Shown: positions 22,232 through 33,719, counted from the stretch's first letter. The stretch is 64,000 nucleotides of DNA from Fistularia commersonii (GCA_037954325.1 JBBMNZ010000006.1:3690501-3754500); one strand, 5' to 3'. Notes: generated from the letters alone by a model not told the origin. Numbers and translations are program-made.

Positions 22232-22560
22232 CCAGGATGGATAGGATCAGGAATGAGTCTATCAGAGGGACGGCACATGTTCGATGTTTTGGAGAGAAGG
22301 TCAGAGAAGCCAGACTGAGATGGTTCGGTCATGTACAGAGAGGAGATAGTGAATATATTGGTAGACGGATGCTGGAATTGGAGCTGCCAGGCAAGAGGTC
22401 TCGAGGAAGACCAAAGAGAAGATTTATGGACGTCGTGAGAGAGGATATGAAGGTAGCTGGTGTGAGAGAGGAAGATACAGAGAATAGGGTTAGATGGAGA
22501 AAGTTGACTCGCTGTGGCGACCCCTAACGGGAAAAGCCGAAAGAAGAAGAAGAAGAAGAC
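22232..22560 (+). mobile_element. RTE-type LINE 3' end with AAG tail
   Basis: A + strand open segment encodes MDRIRNESIRGTAHVRC, RLRWFGHVQRGDSEYIGRR and GKRSRGRPKRRFMDVVRED. It is almost residue-for-residue the same as the C-terminus of the element at 29104-31110. It ends GGGAAAAGCCGAAAGAAGAA plus more GAA units, the target-primed 3' tail. Only the last roughly 290 coding bases were copied. It lies about 330 bp upstream of the ddx18 start. Confidence 0.9.
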
Positions 22561-22889
22561 GGTTGGCGTTTAAATCCCCGCATGTGGTCTAGGGAACGGC
22601 CTGTGAAGGACTCAATGAGACTAGCTGCCCTTCATTGTGCCTGATTGTAAATCTCCGGGTCCTAAAACTGTGATTTTTTTTGTCATCCAGGTTATGGTTA
22701 ATTATTGACACATATTATTTTGGCAACCGGACTCAGTTTTTTCTTGAATACGAGTCAACTCTTATTCGAAACGGGTTTTCTTGTTCAGTACGCTGGGTCT
22801 TATACATTTCGCTCAGGCAGCTCAATAGTATTTCCGGAAAGGTCCTGAATATCACACACACGCGCACGTGTGCGTCCATCCCTGCGAAC
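22561..22889 (+). promoter_or_regulatory. Probable ddx18 promoter/5' UTR region
   Basis: This short interval separates the RTE tail from the ddx18 ATG and must hold the 5' untranslated region and core promoter unless they lie further upstream. No TATA box at a convincing position is seen. A small CACGCGCACGTG stretch with an E-box-like CACGTG lies at 22857-22868. Confidence 0.35.
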
Positions 22890-25800
22890 ATGGCGGACCT
22901 ACAGATGAAGCTTCTTCGGAAGAAAATCCAGAAGAGAAACGCGAAAAACAAAGAGCGAAAACTCGTGAGGAAGCAAGAGGAGGACGAAGAAACGGGTGTG
23001 TTTTCTCAAATACGAGCTATTTTTGTTTGTATCTTTTTCAGAAACCCTCCATACCGTCTATTAGCCTTTTTAGCTTAGCGCGATAGGTTCCTTCCTCGCC
23101 GGTTTAAATTAAAAAAACAGAACTCAGATGTTTTATCGGTCTGTACTTCCAATCCATCGTTTCATTTCTAACGTGCTGTGTTACCAATAAAATCGCGACA
23201 ATATCGTCTAAATTCAGTTAGCGTGATGTTACACATGGCATCATCTGCGTTGGCTTACAGCTATCCGTTTTGTGAAATCCCCGTTTAAACGTTTTGACTT
23301 TACTGAGGATGGTCTGGATTGTGACTTATTTCATCATGTTCAGTTTTAGTTAAATGTCAATCATCCGACCTTATTCGTCATTAACGTCCGTGTTGTGTCC
23401 AGTGGATGCCGACGAGCTGCTGGAGGAACCTGCGCCTGTCACTGAGACACAATCTAAGCCTGTGAATAAACAAAAGAAGAAGAAAGTTGCTCCTGTAAAC
23501 GTCCAGTGTGTCACAGAGAACTCTCAGAAGCTGCCGAAGAAGAAGAGGAAGAAGGTCGCTGATGATGCAGAGCCACCAGGTAACAGCTGCCTCAGATTAA
23601 TCTCCAAACTTATAAATAAACTTTTTTTTAAATTTAAACCAAGAGAGATAAATTAAATATACCCGTTCCCATTCCAGCTGAGAAAAAAACTAAAACAGAG
23701 CAAGGCGGTGAAGAAGAGGAGGAAATGGAAGATCACACAGAACAGGTTTCTGACGAAGCACCGGCAGAAGAAGCTGCAGAGGTAGATGAGGAGGAGGAAG
23801 AGGAGGAGAAGGATGGAACTGAAGAGGACGAAGAGGAGGAAGATCAGCCTGAACTTCCGTCTGGTCTGACAGGTAGAGAACGACTCATATCTGCTCTTGA
23901 TCGAGAACATATGAAAATAAGCTTTTTTTCATAAACATAAAAACTTTTTGTCCCTTAGGGGCAATTAATCAAAATAACAATTACAGGATGAAAAAAGTCC
24001 AAGTGCTGTCATTTAAATTACTCCCAGTAAAGCACAGGCATCCCACTCTCTGCCTGTTGTCAAATTTTATTTTATTTTTTCCCTTCCATATGGGTTGATT
24101 TTTTTTTTTTTTTAAGTGCCCCAAAGTCTACACCAAGACATTTACAGACACAGGTCGCTTGTGTTGCTTAACTCATCTGACGGGGCAAACCGCAAGGACA
24201 CGTTATCCGGACTGGAAAAACAGACACTTATTCCCATGAAGAAATTTTTTTGTTTATAAAGCAATGAATGTCAAGCCAGATGTGCATCTGAAATGCCGGT
24301 TTGTCCTATCGTGTGTCAGGAGCTTTCGAAGACACCTCCTTTGAGTCCCTCGCCAGCCTGGTGAGTGAAAACACCCTGAAAGGCGTGAAGGAGATGGGAT
24401 TCGAACACATGACAGAGATCCAACACAAGAGCATCCGGCCCCTGCTGGAGGGAAGGTGAGTAACAGTTCTTCGCCCCAGATGAGAGACTGCTTCCCTGCA
24501 GGCATTGAGGGTTTTTGTGGATTTTTATGCCCCGTTCTTCATTTTTGCGTGCGTGATTGGCAGGGACGTCCTGGCCGCCGCCAAGACAGGAAGTGGTAAA
24601 ACCCTGGCCTTCCTCATCCCGTCGATCGAGCTCATCTACAAGCTGAGGTTCATGCCCAGGAATGGTAACTGTTCATTTTAACGCCGCCCACACCTTCACT
24701 GCTGCAGAAGCAAAGCTGCGAGCCTCTAATGCTCCTCCCGCCCTTCCTCCAGGCACAGGGGTGGTGATTCTGTCCCCGACGCGTGAGCTCGCCATGCAGA
24801 CGTATGGCGTTCTGAAGGAGCTAATGACCCATCACGTGCACACCTATGGCCTGATCATGGGGGGCAGCAACCGTTCGGCCGAGGCCCAAAAGCTGGCCAA
24901 CGGGGTGAACATCCTGGTGGCGACACCAGGCCGCCTGCTGGACCACCTGCAGGTGAGCGTGTCCCCAGCCGAATAATCAGATCCAGTAGAACCTCAGATT
25001 ATGAATTTGATTCGTTCTTTGACTCTGTGCTCAATCGGAAACATTTGTGAACCGAATACATTTTTCCCATTGCTCAATTTGCCAGCCCCCAAAATATACT
25101 GCACTATTTTATAACCTCTTATGGGTTTATTCGTGGCAAAATATAAAAAGGAATTAAAGATAACCCACTGGTGTTCTTTCTCTTTTTGCCAGCACTTCTT
25201 GCATGAGACCCCCACTAACGCTCTCTTTCATTAATCCGAACTTCAAATCACATAGCTGCTACTTCTAAGACTTGTGACATTTGCTCATGTAGTCGCCCCT
25301 TTGCCACTTCAACCATCTTTAACACATTTGTGTCCTTCAGGAGTGTACAGATGGTTGACTTGGTGCATAGTGAGATCTCTAATGCGAACATCACCTTCAC
25401 ATTTAGCTATTATTTCCTTCTCCAGATTGGCTGGGATTCTTGACTCTTTCTTAATACTCCTATTGCTAGCACTTATAATTTTTGGGGGGTCATGATGAGG
25501 GCTAACACTCCGATGAGCGATGTGAACCGCGCAGAGAGCCTGTGAGTTCGTGCATCAAGGCTCGTTCGCGGCTCGATTCAAAAATTTGATCGAAAACTCT
25601 GTTCTTAGGCTGAGTTGGTCATGATGAAGGGCGTTCGTAAGCTAACCGTATGCACTTTCACTATAATCTTGTAGAGAAGTAAAAGAATGCTCGATGACTT
25701 GCAGCTTTTTTCATTTGTGAATTTCAAAAAAAAAAAAAAATCATGTGCATGTCTACAGAACACACCCGGCTTCATGTACAAGAACCTGCAGTGTCTGATC

Positions 25801-28571
25801 ATTGATGAGGCTGATCGGATCCTGGAGGTGGGCTTCGAGGAGGAGCTGAAGCAGATCATCAAACTCCTGCCCAGTAAGCGATGCGTTTACGGTCACGCCC
25901 TCCAGCAAGGGAGTCACACCCTCGTTCTGCCATCCCGGGTTAAAGTTGCAGTTTTTTGCGTGTTAGCGTGTAATATTGTAGCGTAAATGCAACCCGGTCA
26001 GAGCCACTCCGTCCTGCCTTTCCGCAGAGAAGAGGCAGACCATGCTGTTCTCGGCAACTCAGACCCGCAAAGTGGAGGATTTGGCCCGCATCTCCCTGAA
26101 GAAGGAGCCGCTGTATGTCGGTGTGGATGACAACAAGGAAACAGCCACCGTGGAAGGCCTGGAGCAGGTACTGCCGGCTGCCACTGGCGGGTCGGGTGGC
26201 CCCGAGGGCTGTGTGTGTGTGACGATTGACCTCTCGCCTGCAGGGCTACGTGGTGTGTCCATCAGAGAAGCGCTTCCTGCTGCTCTTCACCTTCCTGAAG
26301 AAGAACCGTAAGAAGAAGCTGATGGTCTTCTTCTCCTCCTGCATGTCCGTCAAGTACCACTACGAGCTGCTGAATTACATCGACCTCCCGGTCATGGCCA
26401 TCCACGTGAGACCCCCACGCCTGACGTGTCTGCCGCCGCCCTTCCTCTCGTCTCTGTCGTAACCTGCGTCCGTTTGTCCTCCCGACAGGGCAAGCAGAAG
26501 CAAACCAAGCGCACCACCACCTTCTTCCAGTTCTGCAATGCCGACTCAGGCATCCTGCTGTGCACCGATGTGGCGGCGCGAGGGTTGGACATTCCCGAGG
26601 TGGACTGGATCGTCCAGTACGACCCGCCCGATGATCCCAAGGTCCCTTTTTCCGTTGTAGCCGAGTCTCTGCCGCGCCTACCTGCGTGTTGTCTGAATGT
26701 TTGAGTTGCTTGCTTCTCTGGTGGTTTCCCTAGAAAGATGCTGAGCCTGTAACAGTGTAGCTTAAGAAGAGGTTTCATTTGAATATGTATTTACCCCCCC
26801 CCCCCCCCCCCCCCCTGCAGGAGTATATCCACAGGGTGGGCAGGACAGCCCGGGGCGTCAATGGCCGAGGACACGCGCTGCTGATCCTGCGTCCGGAAGA
26901 GCTGGGCTTCCTGCGCTTCCTCAAGCAAGCCAAGGTAACAAAGTGAACGCCGCAGAGGTTGCACATCGCGGCTCGCACACAAATGTCACTCGTTTTGTCG
27001 TTTATTTATTGTAGTGCAGAAACTGAGTGACTTTTTTTTTTTTTTTCATTAATTTGTTAGCCACGGAAGTAAAATAGCCTTGGTGAACTTCAGTGACCGA
27101 GCTGATAGTCATTTACACCGGATTATTTTATTATAAATTATGGTTAATTTATAATTGAAATAATCTGATATGAGGTCATTTTCTGTGTTTTAGGCATTGT
27201 TTTACTGGCTTTATTTTTCCTGTTGGGAAAAAAAAAACAGCAATTAATTTGAGTTGGGTTTTTTGTTTTGTTTGCAGTAAATAATATGAAAAAAAAACAA
27301 CAATTTGTACCTTGTATTTCCAGGTCCCGTTGAGCGAGTTTGAATTCTCCTGGGCTAAAATCTCTGACATCCAGTCCCCGGTAAGGACACCCGAGCAACG
27401 GATTTGCCAGCCCTGCCGCCGTCCCCCTCTCTAAATCGGAGCACTCTTCTGTGTCCCCCAGATGGAGAAGCTGATCGAGAAGAACTACTTCCTCCACAAG
27501 TCGGCCCAAGAGGCCTACAAGTCATACGTGCGAGCGTACGACTCCCACTCGCTCAAGCAGATCTACAGCGTCAACACGCTCAACCTGCCCATGGTGGCGC
27601 TGTCTTTCGGCTTCAAGGTCCCGCCCTACGTGGACCTCAGTATCCTTCTCAACTTGTCGGGTGAAATCGACTGCGTTTTTTAGGTTTTCCGTCTGAGCCC
27701 ATCACAGCTGTCATTTGGCGAGAGGCGGGGTTCGCCCCGGACTTGTCAATCACAGAGCCACGTGTCGTGCAACCACTCGCTCTCGTTCAAGCATCCCTAT
27801 AGACGGCCATTCACCCTCTCATCCATAAGTCAGACAGCGACAGACAACCATGCAAGCGTCGGGCCAGTTTAGGGTCTCCGGTGAACCTCCTGCATGTTTT
27901 CGGCCTCTGGGAGGAAATCGGAGAACCCCATGGAACCCCCCAAACTGAAAGGCCCCCTCACTCAGATTCGACCCAGGGACCTTTTTGCTTGTGAGGCAGC
28001 AGTGCTAAAGATTTGATAATGAGTATCTTTATATAGTGCTTTTTATCATAGTGATGCACAAATGATTAGTAGTTGTGGCACAACATGCATAGCTGAAAGT
28101 TTGCTTTGTCTGAAGAGGACTAGGGTTTAAACTTTCAGGTTACTGTGGCAACCACGGTTACCATGAAACCAAGGAAAAATCCCCCTTTTTGGAACAAAAG
28201 GGTAGATTTGAAGGGATGGTAAGTTAAAATGGTCTCCTTCCCACCCATGTTGTGAGTACACTTGTAGTTTGACAGGAATGTGTGTGAGAACGATCATGTT
28301 TCTCAAGCTAGAAAACTGAGATTCAAGAATTTTGATTTCCCACTACACAGAAGTTTGTTTTTGATGAGAATCTTCTAGACAGCCAAAAAAAAATTTTCCT
28401 TAATGCCATTCCTCCCCCTTCCAAGACGTCAACAGCAGTAAAGGTGCAAAGCTGCAGAAGCGAGGAGGCGGCGGCGGGTTCGGGTACCAGAAGTCCAAGA
28501 ACGTCTACAAATCCAAAATCTTCCGCCATGTCAGCAAAGGGAAGAGCGACAAGAGGCAGTTTTCTCGCTGA
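22890..28571 (+). CDS. ddx18: DEAD-box RNA helicase DDX18 (14 exons, complete)
   Basis: DDX18 (yeast Has1) is an ATP-dependent RNA helicase of the nucleolus that acts in large-subunit ribosome assembly. Exons: 22890-22995, 23403-23579, 23678-23872, 24320-24455, 24564-24664, 24753-24952, 25759-25873, 26028-26167, 26244-26405, 26489-26641, 26821-26934, 27324-27380, 27462-27639, 28426-28571. All junctions are GT/AG and in frame, giving 659 residues against about 670 in human. The first 150 residues are Lys/Glu-rich. Helicase motifs: AAAKTGSGKT (K217), PTRELA, TPGRLLDH, DEAD at 321-324, SAT, ARGLDIPEVDWIVQYDPP, HRVGRTAR at 499-506. The C-terminal domain ends in a Gly-rich/basic tail (KRGGGGGFGYQKS). 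The ATG sits in GCGAACATGG. The intron 10 acceptor follows a run of 22 C. Confidence 0.97.
24984..25645. repeat. Interspersed repeats in ddx18 intron 6
   Basis: The right part (25390-25645) is the second copy of the repeat at 413-760. The left part starts CAGTAGAACCTCAGATTATG and TTTGATTCGTTCTTTGACTC, a start seen in fish non-autonomous DNA transposons. The two may be one element. No open frame of note. Confidence 0.4.
26794..26815 (+). repeat. C22 homopolymer used as polypyrimidine tract
   Basis: A run of 22 C is followed directly by TGCAG and the start of ddx18 exon 11. Normal polypyrimidine tracts are U-rich, so this pure C version is unusual and is likely to vary in length between individuals. 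Confidence 0.8.
27700..28010. repeat. Fish interspersed repeat in ddx18 intron 13
   Basis: It contains GGCGAGAGGCGGGGTTCGCC, ATAGACGGCCATTCACCCTC, GGGAGGAAATCGGAGAACCC and TTGTGAGGCAGCAGTGCTAA, in the order found in a very abundant teleost repeat. Partial relatives are at 33020-33190, 33525-33715, 49080-49265, 60600-60715 and 61485-61640. Confidence 0.6.
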
Positions 28572-29082
28572 ACCTGCCCATGGACTTTTTTTTTCTCCTT
28601 TTTTTTTTTTTTTCCTTTTAATCATTTTCCAGCTTCAAGAAACCGGACTCTCAGACTTAACATTGTATATTGTTTCTTATGAAATGTTCATGTATTTTGT
28701 ATAAACATTAGCTTCCACTTCACATGTTAGGACTCAAGATTTCCCTCACGTCTATAAAATGCTGATGTAAATTCCAATGAAATTCTTGGGAAAATACATG
28801 TGAGGCACTGATGTCGTGTTTCATTTCAAAAAAGGGAATTCTTACATTTCATCCTTGCAGCAGATCAGCAAATAATCTCTCCCAGTGCATCTATACAGTA
28901 TACATTCATCTTTTAAAACACAAGTAAAAAACAATATCCTTTGAATTTTTTTTTAATTTCTGTGCATCGGCACCACTGCCCATTATGTTATAAGTCACAA
29001 CTTGATTTTTTTTTTAAATTAGTTTATAGAAAATGAAGGAAAATGAATATCGGGTTAAAAAAATTGCTTCTGCAATTTACAA
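28572..29082. other. ddx18 3' UTR and spacer
   Basis: T-rich just after the stop codon (CTTTTTTTTTTTTTTTCC at 28598-28615), then AT-rich. No gene or clear repeat is visible before the RTE element begins at 29083. Confidence 0.5.
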
Positions 29083-29103
29083 ATCTTCTTTCGGCTTTTC
29101 CCG

Positions 29104-31110
29104 TTAGGGGTTGCCACAGCGAGTCAACTTTCTCCATCTAACCCTATTCTCTGTATCTTCCTCTCTCACACCAACTACCTTCATATCCTCTCTCACTACA
29201 TCCATAAATCTTCTCTTTGGTCTTCCTCGAGACCTCTTGCCTGGCAGCTCCAATTCCAGCATCCGTCTACCAATATATTCACTATCTCCTCTCTGTACAT
29301 GACCGAACCATCTCAGTCTGGCTTCTCTGACCTTCTCTCCAAAACATCGAACATGTGCCGTCCCTCTGATAGACTCATTCCTGATCCTATCCATCCTGGT
29401 CACTCCCAAAGAGAACCTCAACATCTTCATCTCTGCAACCTCTAGTTCTGCCTGCTGTCTTTTGGTCATTGGAACAGTTTCTAGTCCAAACATCATCGCT
29501 GGTCTCACCACTGTCTTGTACACCTTTCCTTTTGTTCTGGCCGATAGTCTTCTATCACATAGTACCCCTGACACTTTTCTCCACCCATTCCAACCTGCTT
29601 GGACCCGTCTCTTCACCTCTTTTCCGCACTCTCCGTTGCTCTGGACTGTTGACCCTAAGTACCTGAAATCCTCCAGCTTCTTGATCTCCATTCCCTGTAG
29701 CCTCACCGCTCCACCCGAGCTCCTCTCGTTCACACACATATATTCTGTCTTGCCGCGACTAACTTTCATTCCTCTCCTTTCCAGAGCATACCTCCACCTC
29801 TCTAGATTTTCCTCTACCTGTTGTCTGCTCTCACTACAGATCACAATGTCATCCGCAAGCATCATGGTCCATGGGGATTCCTGTCTAACCTCATCTGTCA
29901 GCCTATCCATCACCATTGCGAACAAGAAGGGGCTCAGAGCTGATCCCTGATGGAGTCCCACCTCCACCTTGAACTTCTCTGTTACCCCTACAGCACACCG
30001 TACCAGTGTCTCACAGCTAGCATACATGTCCTGCACCAGTCTAACATACTTCTCTGCCACTCCAGACTTCCTCATACAATACCAGAGCTCCTCTCTTGGC
30101 ACCCTGTCATATGCTTTTTCTAGGTCTACAAAAACGCAATGCAACTCCCTCTGGCCTTCTCTGTACTTTTCTATTAGCATTCTCAACGCAAATACTGCAT
30201 CTGTAGTACTCTTCCTAGGCATGAAGCCATACTGCTGTTCACAAATGCTGACTTCTGCTCTCAGTCTAGTTTCCACTACTCTTTCCCATAACTTCATTGT
30301 ATGGCTCATCAACTTTATCCCTCTGTAGTTGTCACAATTCTGCACATCCCCTTTATTCTTAAAAATAGGCACCATCACACTTTGTCTCCATTCTTCAGGC
30401 ATCTTCTCACTCTCTAAGATCCTGTTGAATAATCTAGTCAGAAAATCTACCGCTGCCTCTCCTAGACACTTCCACACCTCCACAGGTATATCATCAGGAC
30501 CAACTGCTTTTCCACTCTTCATCCTCTTCAATGCCTTCCTCACTTCACTTTTACTAATTTTTGCTACTTTGTGGTCTACAATAATCACCTCTTCTACCCT
30601 TGCCTCTCTTTCATTTTCCACATTCATCAGTTCTTCAAAGTACTCTTTCCATCTTCCCATCACTCTTCTAGCATCTGTCAATACATTTCCCTCTCTGTCC
30701 TTTATCACCCGGACCTGTTGTACATCCTTTCCATCTTTATCTCTCTGTTTCGCCAACCTGTATAGATCATTCTCACCCTCCTTACTATCCAACCAAGCAT
30801 ACAAGTCATCATAAGCCCTTTGTTTTGCCTTTGCTACCTCTATCTTTACCTTTCGCCGCACCTCCCTGAACTCCTGTCTGTTCTCTTCAGTCCTCTCAGT
30901 ATCCCACTTCTTTTTCGCTAACCGCTTTCTCTGTATATACTCCTGCACTTCCTCATTCCACCACCAAGTCTCCTTATCTACTTTCCTTCCAGATGACACA
31001 CCAGATACTCTTCTACCTGTCTCCCTGATAACACTAGCTGTTGTTATCCAATCATCTGGAAGCTCACCCTGACCACCCAGACCCTTTCTCAATTCCTCCC
31101 TGAAAACCAT
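29104..31110 (-). CDS. RTE-type LINE reverse transcriptase, 668-codon open frame
   Basis: In an active element this protein nicks target DNA and copies the element RNA into it (target-primed reverse transcription). The frame is open for 668 codons. A basic coiled N-terminal stretch (RLAKKKWDTERTEENRQEF) leads to the RT domain: PEEWRQSVMVPIFKNKGD, NYRGIKLMSHTMKLWERVVE, QQYGFMPRKSTTDAVFALRM, FVDLEKAYDRVPREELW, LHQGSALSPFLFA and the catalytic LADD (FADD in most relatives). The C-terminus has WFGHVQRGDSEYIGRR and ends RWRKLTRCGNP. The annotated ATG is internal, not the natural start: the endonuclease is upstream in the same frame beyond a stop, and its own N-terminus is missing. The copy is therefore unlikely to be autonomous. 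Confidence 0.85.
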   Translation of the reverse strand: MVFREELRKGLGGQGELPDDWITTASVIRETGRRVSGVSSGRKVDKETWWWNEEVQEYIQRKRLAKKKWDTERTEENRQEFREVRRKVKIEVAKAKQRAYDDLYAWLDSKEGENDLYRLAKQRDKDGKDVQQVRVIKDREGNVLTDARRVMGRWKEYFEELMNVENEREARVEEVIIVDHKVAKISKSEVRKALKRMKSGKAVGPDDIPVEVWKCLGEAAVDFLTRLFNRILESEKMPEEWRQSVMVPIFKNKGDVQNCDNYRGIKLMSHTMKLWERVVETRLRAEVSICEQQYGFMPRKSTTDAVFALRMLIEKYREGQRELHCVFVDLEKAYDRVPREELWYCMRKSGVAEKYVRLVQDMYASCETLVRCAVGVTEKFKVEVGLHQGSALSPFLFAMVMDRLTDEVRQESPWTMMLADDIVICSESRQQVEENLERWRYALERRGMKVSRGKTEYMCVNERSSGGAVRLQGMEIKKLEDFRYLGSTVQSNGECGKEVKRRVQAGWNGWRKVSGVLCDRRLSARTKGKVYKTVVRPAMMFGLETVPMTKRQQAELEVAEMKMLRFSLGVTRMDRIRNESIRGTAHVRCFGEKVREARLRWFGHVQRGDSEYIGRRMLELELPGKRSRGRPKRRFMDVVREDMKVVGVREEDTENRVRWRKLTRCGNP

Positions 31111-31125
31111 GCAACACTCCTCCCT

Positions 31126-31410
31126 TTACAGCTTCCACCATTTTGTCCTCTTCATCTTCCTTGTCACCAGAGTCATCCTACAAACCACCATCCTATGCTG
31201 TCTGGCTACACTCTCACCTACAACTACTTTGCAGTCACTGATCTCTTCCAGGTTACCTCGTCTATACAAGATGTAGTCTACCTGCGTGCTCCTACCTCCG
31301 CTCTTATAAGTTACCCTATGTTCCTGTTTTTTCTGGAAAAAGGTGTTCACTACAGCCATTTCCATCCTTTTTGCAAAATTTTTGCAATTTACTTTACAAA
31401 TATTAACCAT
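31126..31410 (-). pseudogene. Endonuclease C-terminal remnant of the RTE LINE
   Basis: The reverse-strand frame has FAKRMEMAVVNTFFQKKQEH, then RVTYKSGGRSTQVDYILYRR, the end of an apurinic-like (EEP) endonuclease with the conserved DYILxRR element. The catalytic N-terminal half is absent, cut at the 5' truncation. It ends KWWKL then TAA, after which the same frame resumes as the RT region. Confidence 0.88.
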
Positions 31411-31584
31411 TTATATTGAAAGACTTTTTTAGTATTCTGTGAATCTCAACATTTGTGTTCTGGTTGACTTTGACATCCATTACCCTTTTAAAATTTTGTT
31501 AATTTTAACTAAAGTGACTTCTGTTGCATTACATCATTCAGGTACATACATACATCCACAAAAAAAAAGGTTTTAAGTATTTAG

Positions 31585-32010
31585 AAGAAAATACAGTTAC
31601 GTCTGTGCTCTCATCAAGAGCAACTGAGAACGAGGGAGAATGATTAGCTTCCTCAAGCAATTGATCGTAAATGTCAGCTGAAATTTCAGAAATGTGCTCT
31701 GCCAATGTGTTGGCCAAGAGGCTGATGTCGCTAAACTGACCCTTCTTTTCCAGACAGATATACTTACAGCATGCTGATATATATCAGATATACACACTTG
31801 CAGCCTGCAACGTGCACTGTTTGATGAACTCACTGTCTTTGAATGGCTTTCCTGCCTTAGCGATCATCTCACCGCATTGCTGGTTTCGGTTGCTGCAACT
31901 GTTTTTGAAGAAATCATTTTGCCTCAATTTACATGTTTTAAGATCAGCAACCCGGTTCTCTCGCTCATCTCCCTGGTATTTTGCGTACTGAGCATTTCTA
32001 GTTTAGTAAT
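31585..32010 (-). pseudogene. hAT transposase fragment (SCAND3/GTF2IRD2-like)
   Basis: Minus-strand translation gives HSPSFSVALDESTDVTVF, the first catalytic Asp region of a hAT group that also gave rise to the GTF2IRD2/ZBED-like host genes. Upstream are LLANTLAEHISEISADIYDQ and KPFKDSEFIKQC. A duplicated TATATCAGATATA near 31775 breaks the frame. It is a fragment without termini. Confidence 0.7.
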
Positions 32011-32195
32011 AATGTCTGATGTTATACTCTGTGCACTGGAACTTTAACCATGCATGATAGACATGTTGAGATGCCACTGCTCAACAAAAAAAATACCCTA
32101 CTTCTAAAATCCTCTGTCTTTTGATAAAGACATGACATGATTTATTTCCCCATTCATTCAGTGACAGTCCTGAGCCATGGTGACCAACGTCGGTA

Positions 32196-32395
32196 ATTAA
32201 TGTTCTTGTCAATCCTGTCATGGCAACTTGAATTTCTTCATTTGAAGACGTCCGAGAAGCTTCTTCGGTTCTAAAACCCTGGCAGTTATATTCGGAAACT
32301 CCCCGCAGGTCATTAGAAATAAAGAAGCCTCTCGGATGAGCGGTGAAGCGTCCTTGAGTGAAGAAATTCAAGTCCAGTTATCACGGACTAGACTC
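32196..32395. repeat. Inverted-repeat (hairpin) element, copy 1
   Basis: The left arm GGCAACTTGAATTTCTTCA pairs with the right arm TGAAGAAATTCAAGTCC, and the inner CGAGAAGCTTCTTCGG with AAGAAGCCTCTCGG. The centre reads ATATTCGGAAACTCCCCGCA. The same centre and arms recur at 55968-56255 and 63226-63385. No coding sequence. Confidence 0.65.
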
Positions 32396-33019
32396 ATTTG
32401 TGATATTTTTTTTCCCCGAGCCTGAGCTCTGGTGGCCCACAAGATGCGGGAGAGGAAGAAAAGCACAGGCCTGAAATTAGATATCAGGTAGGGGACCTCA
32501 AAACATCATTTCCTGGGGATGTAATTGGCCCCCTTGGTTGCAAGTCTGAGACCCCTGCTTTAATCAATATTGATCGATCAATCACCCGCTGTCAGGCGGG
32601 TTTTGAACTCCAGGTCTGCTGTTCAGCGTGACTGGAAAATGGTGTCTGAACTCATTTACCATAAAATCATTTGGATACGCTAAGATGTCAATGTGACACA
32701 GGTATGTTTTTGAGGTTCCGTGTATCTTGGCTTCACAAAGATATTTTGCAATTCCAAACAAAAATATTTTCAATTTTGTAGACTCCTGCAAGTAGGGGAG
32801 GAGAGACTGGCTTCAATGTTGATGCCACTTCTGGCCCTGGCTTTTTTTAAGTGCTTTTTTTTTTTCCCCCACTTGTTTTCAGGACTTTTGAGTCTCGCTG
32901 ATGTTATCACTCATTTCATATATACTGTTTTTCCTGAGCTCAGGGTCGGGGGTCCCTGGTCAGTCTGTCACATATAGATACAGACAACCATTTGAATGTC
33001 AACAAAAGATGTCCAACTA

Positions 33020-33190
33020 TCACTCACACCCACACATCATTGAAATTTAAGGTCTCAAATGAACCTCTTGTATGTTTTTGGACTGAAGGAGGCATGCAAA
33101 CATGCAAACTCCACACAGAAAAGCCACCCTGATGGAATCTGAACTCCTTGCCGTGAGGTAGAAGCACCAACCACCATGTCATCGAAATGT
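33020..33190. repeat. Fish interspersed repeat, partial
   Basis: CAAACATGCAAACTCCACAC, followed by AGAAAAGCC and GCCGTGAGGTAGAAGCACCA, matches the family described at 27700-28010. A second partial copy is at 33525-33715 (ATGGGAGGAAACCCCTACC). Confidence 0.55.
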
Positions 33191-33719
33191 TTTTGATAAA
33201 AACTCTGTTGAATAAGCAGATGCTTAGTACCAATCACAAAAAAGCACATCGCGTCGTGCACATTATACGGTTTCTATCCCTCAATGAGCATTTTTCCTGC
33301 ATCCACACCATTAAAGGATGCAATTACAACCTCCGAATGCAAGATGGCAGTAGCATTGTTTTTAGAGGGAGTTGATGAAGTTGTGGTCAGAGTTTTTCTA
33401 CTTTCACTGAAATGTCTAAATGTATTTAGAAGAGAAATGGTGGTGTTGGATATGATAATATTAACGATTATGGAAGAATTTTGCCCCCGTATTCTTTTCT
33501 GACTTACCCTAAAGGGCCACATAAGGAAACACAACCTCTCACTTCCTCATTCATGCATCATATAGAGACATAAACATGAACACATCTGGGCAATTCAGGG
33601 TAGTGAACCCCCTTCATAATTACGGACCATGGGGGGGGAAACCAAAACAAAAAAAACAAAAAAACATGGGAGGAAACCCCTACCAACCGCTTTGCCACTG
33701 TGCCTGCTGGTCAAAATAC

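Larger units (their letters stand above)
29083..31410 (-). mobile_element. RTE-type LINE, 5'-truncated, nearly intact
   Basis: The 3' end (+ strand 29083) is the purine-rich tail seen in reverse as CTTCTTTCGGCTTTTCCCG. The 5' end breaks inside the endonuclease domain near 31400. Two open segments in the same frame (31410-31126 and 31110-29104) are separated by one stop codon (CTG-TAA-AGG at 31128). The coding pattern (GRWKEYFEELMN, FVDLEKAYDRVPREELW, GSALSPFLFAMVMDRL, LADDIVIC) is RTE-like. Shorter relatives occur at 3155-3665, 5967-6127 and 22232-22560. Confidence 0.92.

Noticed and set aside
24254..24505. 83-codon minus-strand frame
   Set aside because: Antisense of ddx18 exon 4.
29462..30814. 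Plus-strand open frames of up to 162 codons
   Set aside because: They are shadows of the RTE reverse transcriptase on the minus strand.
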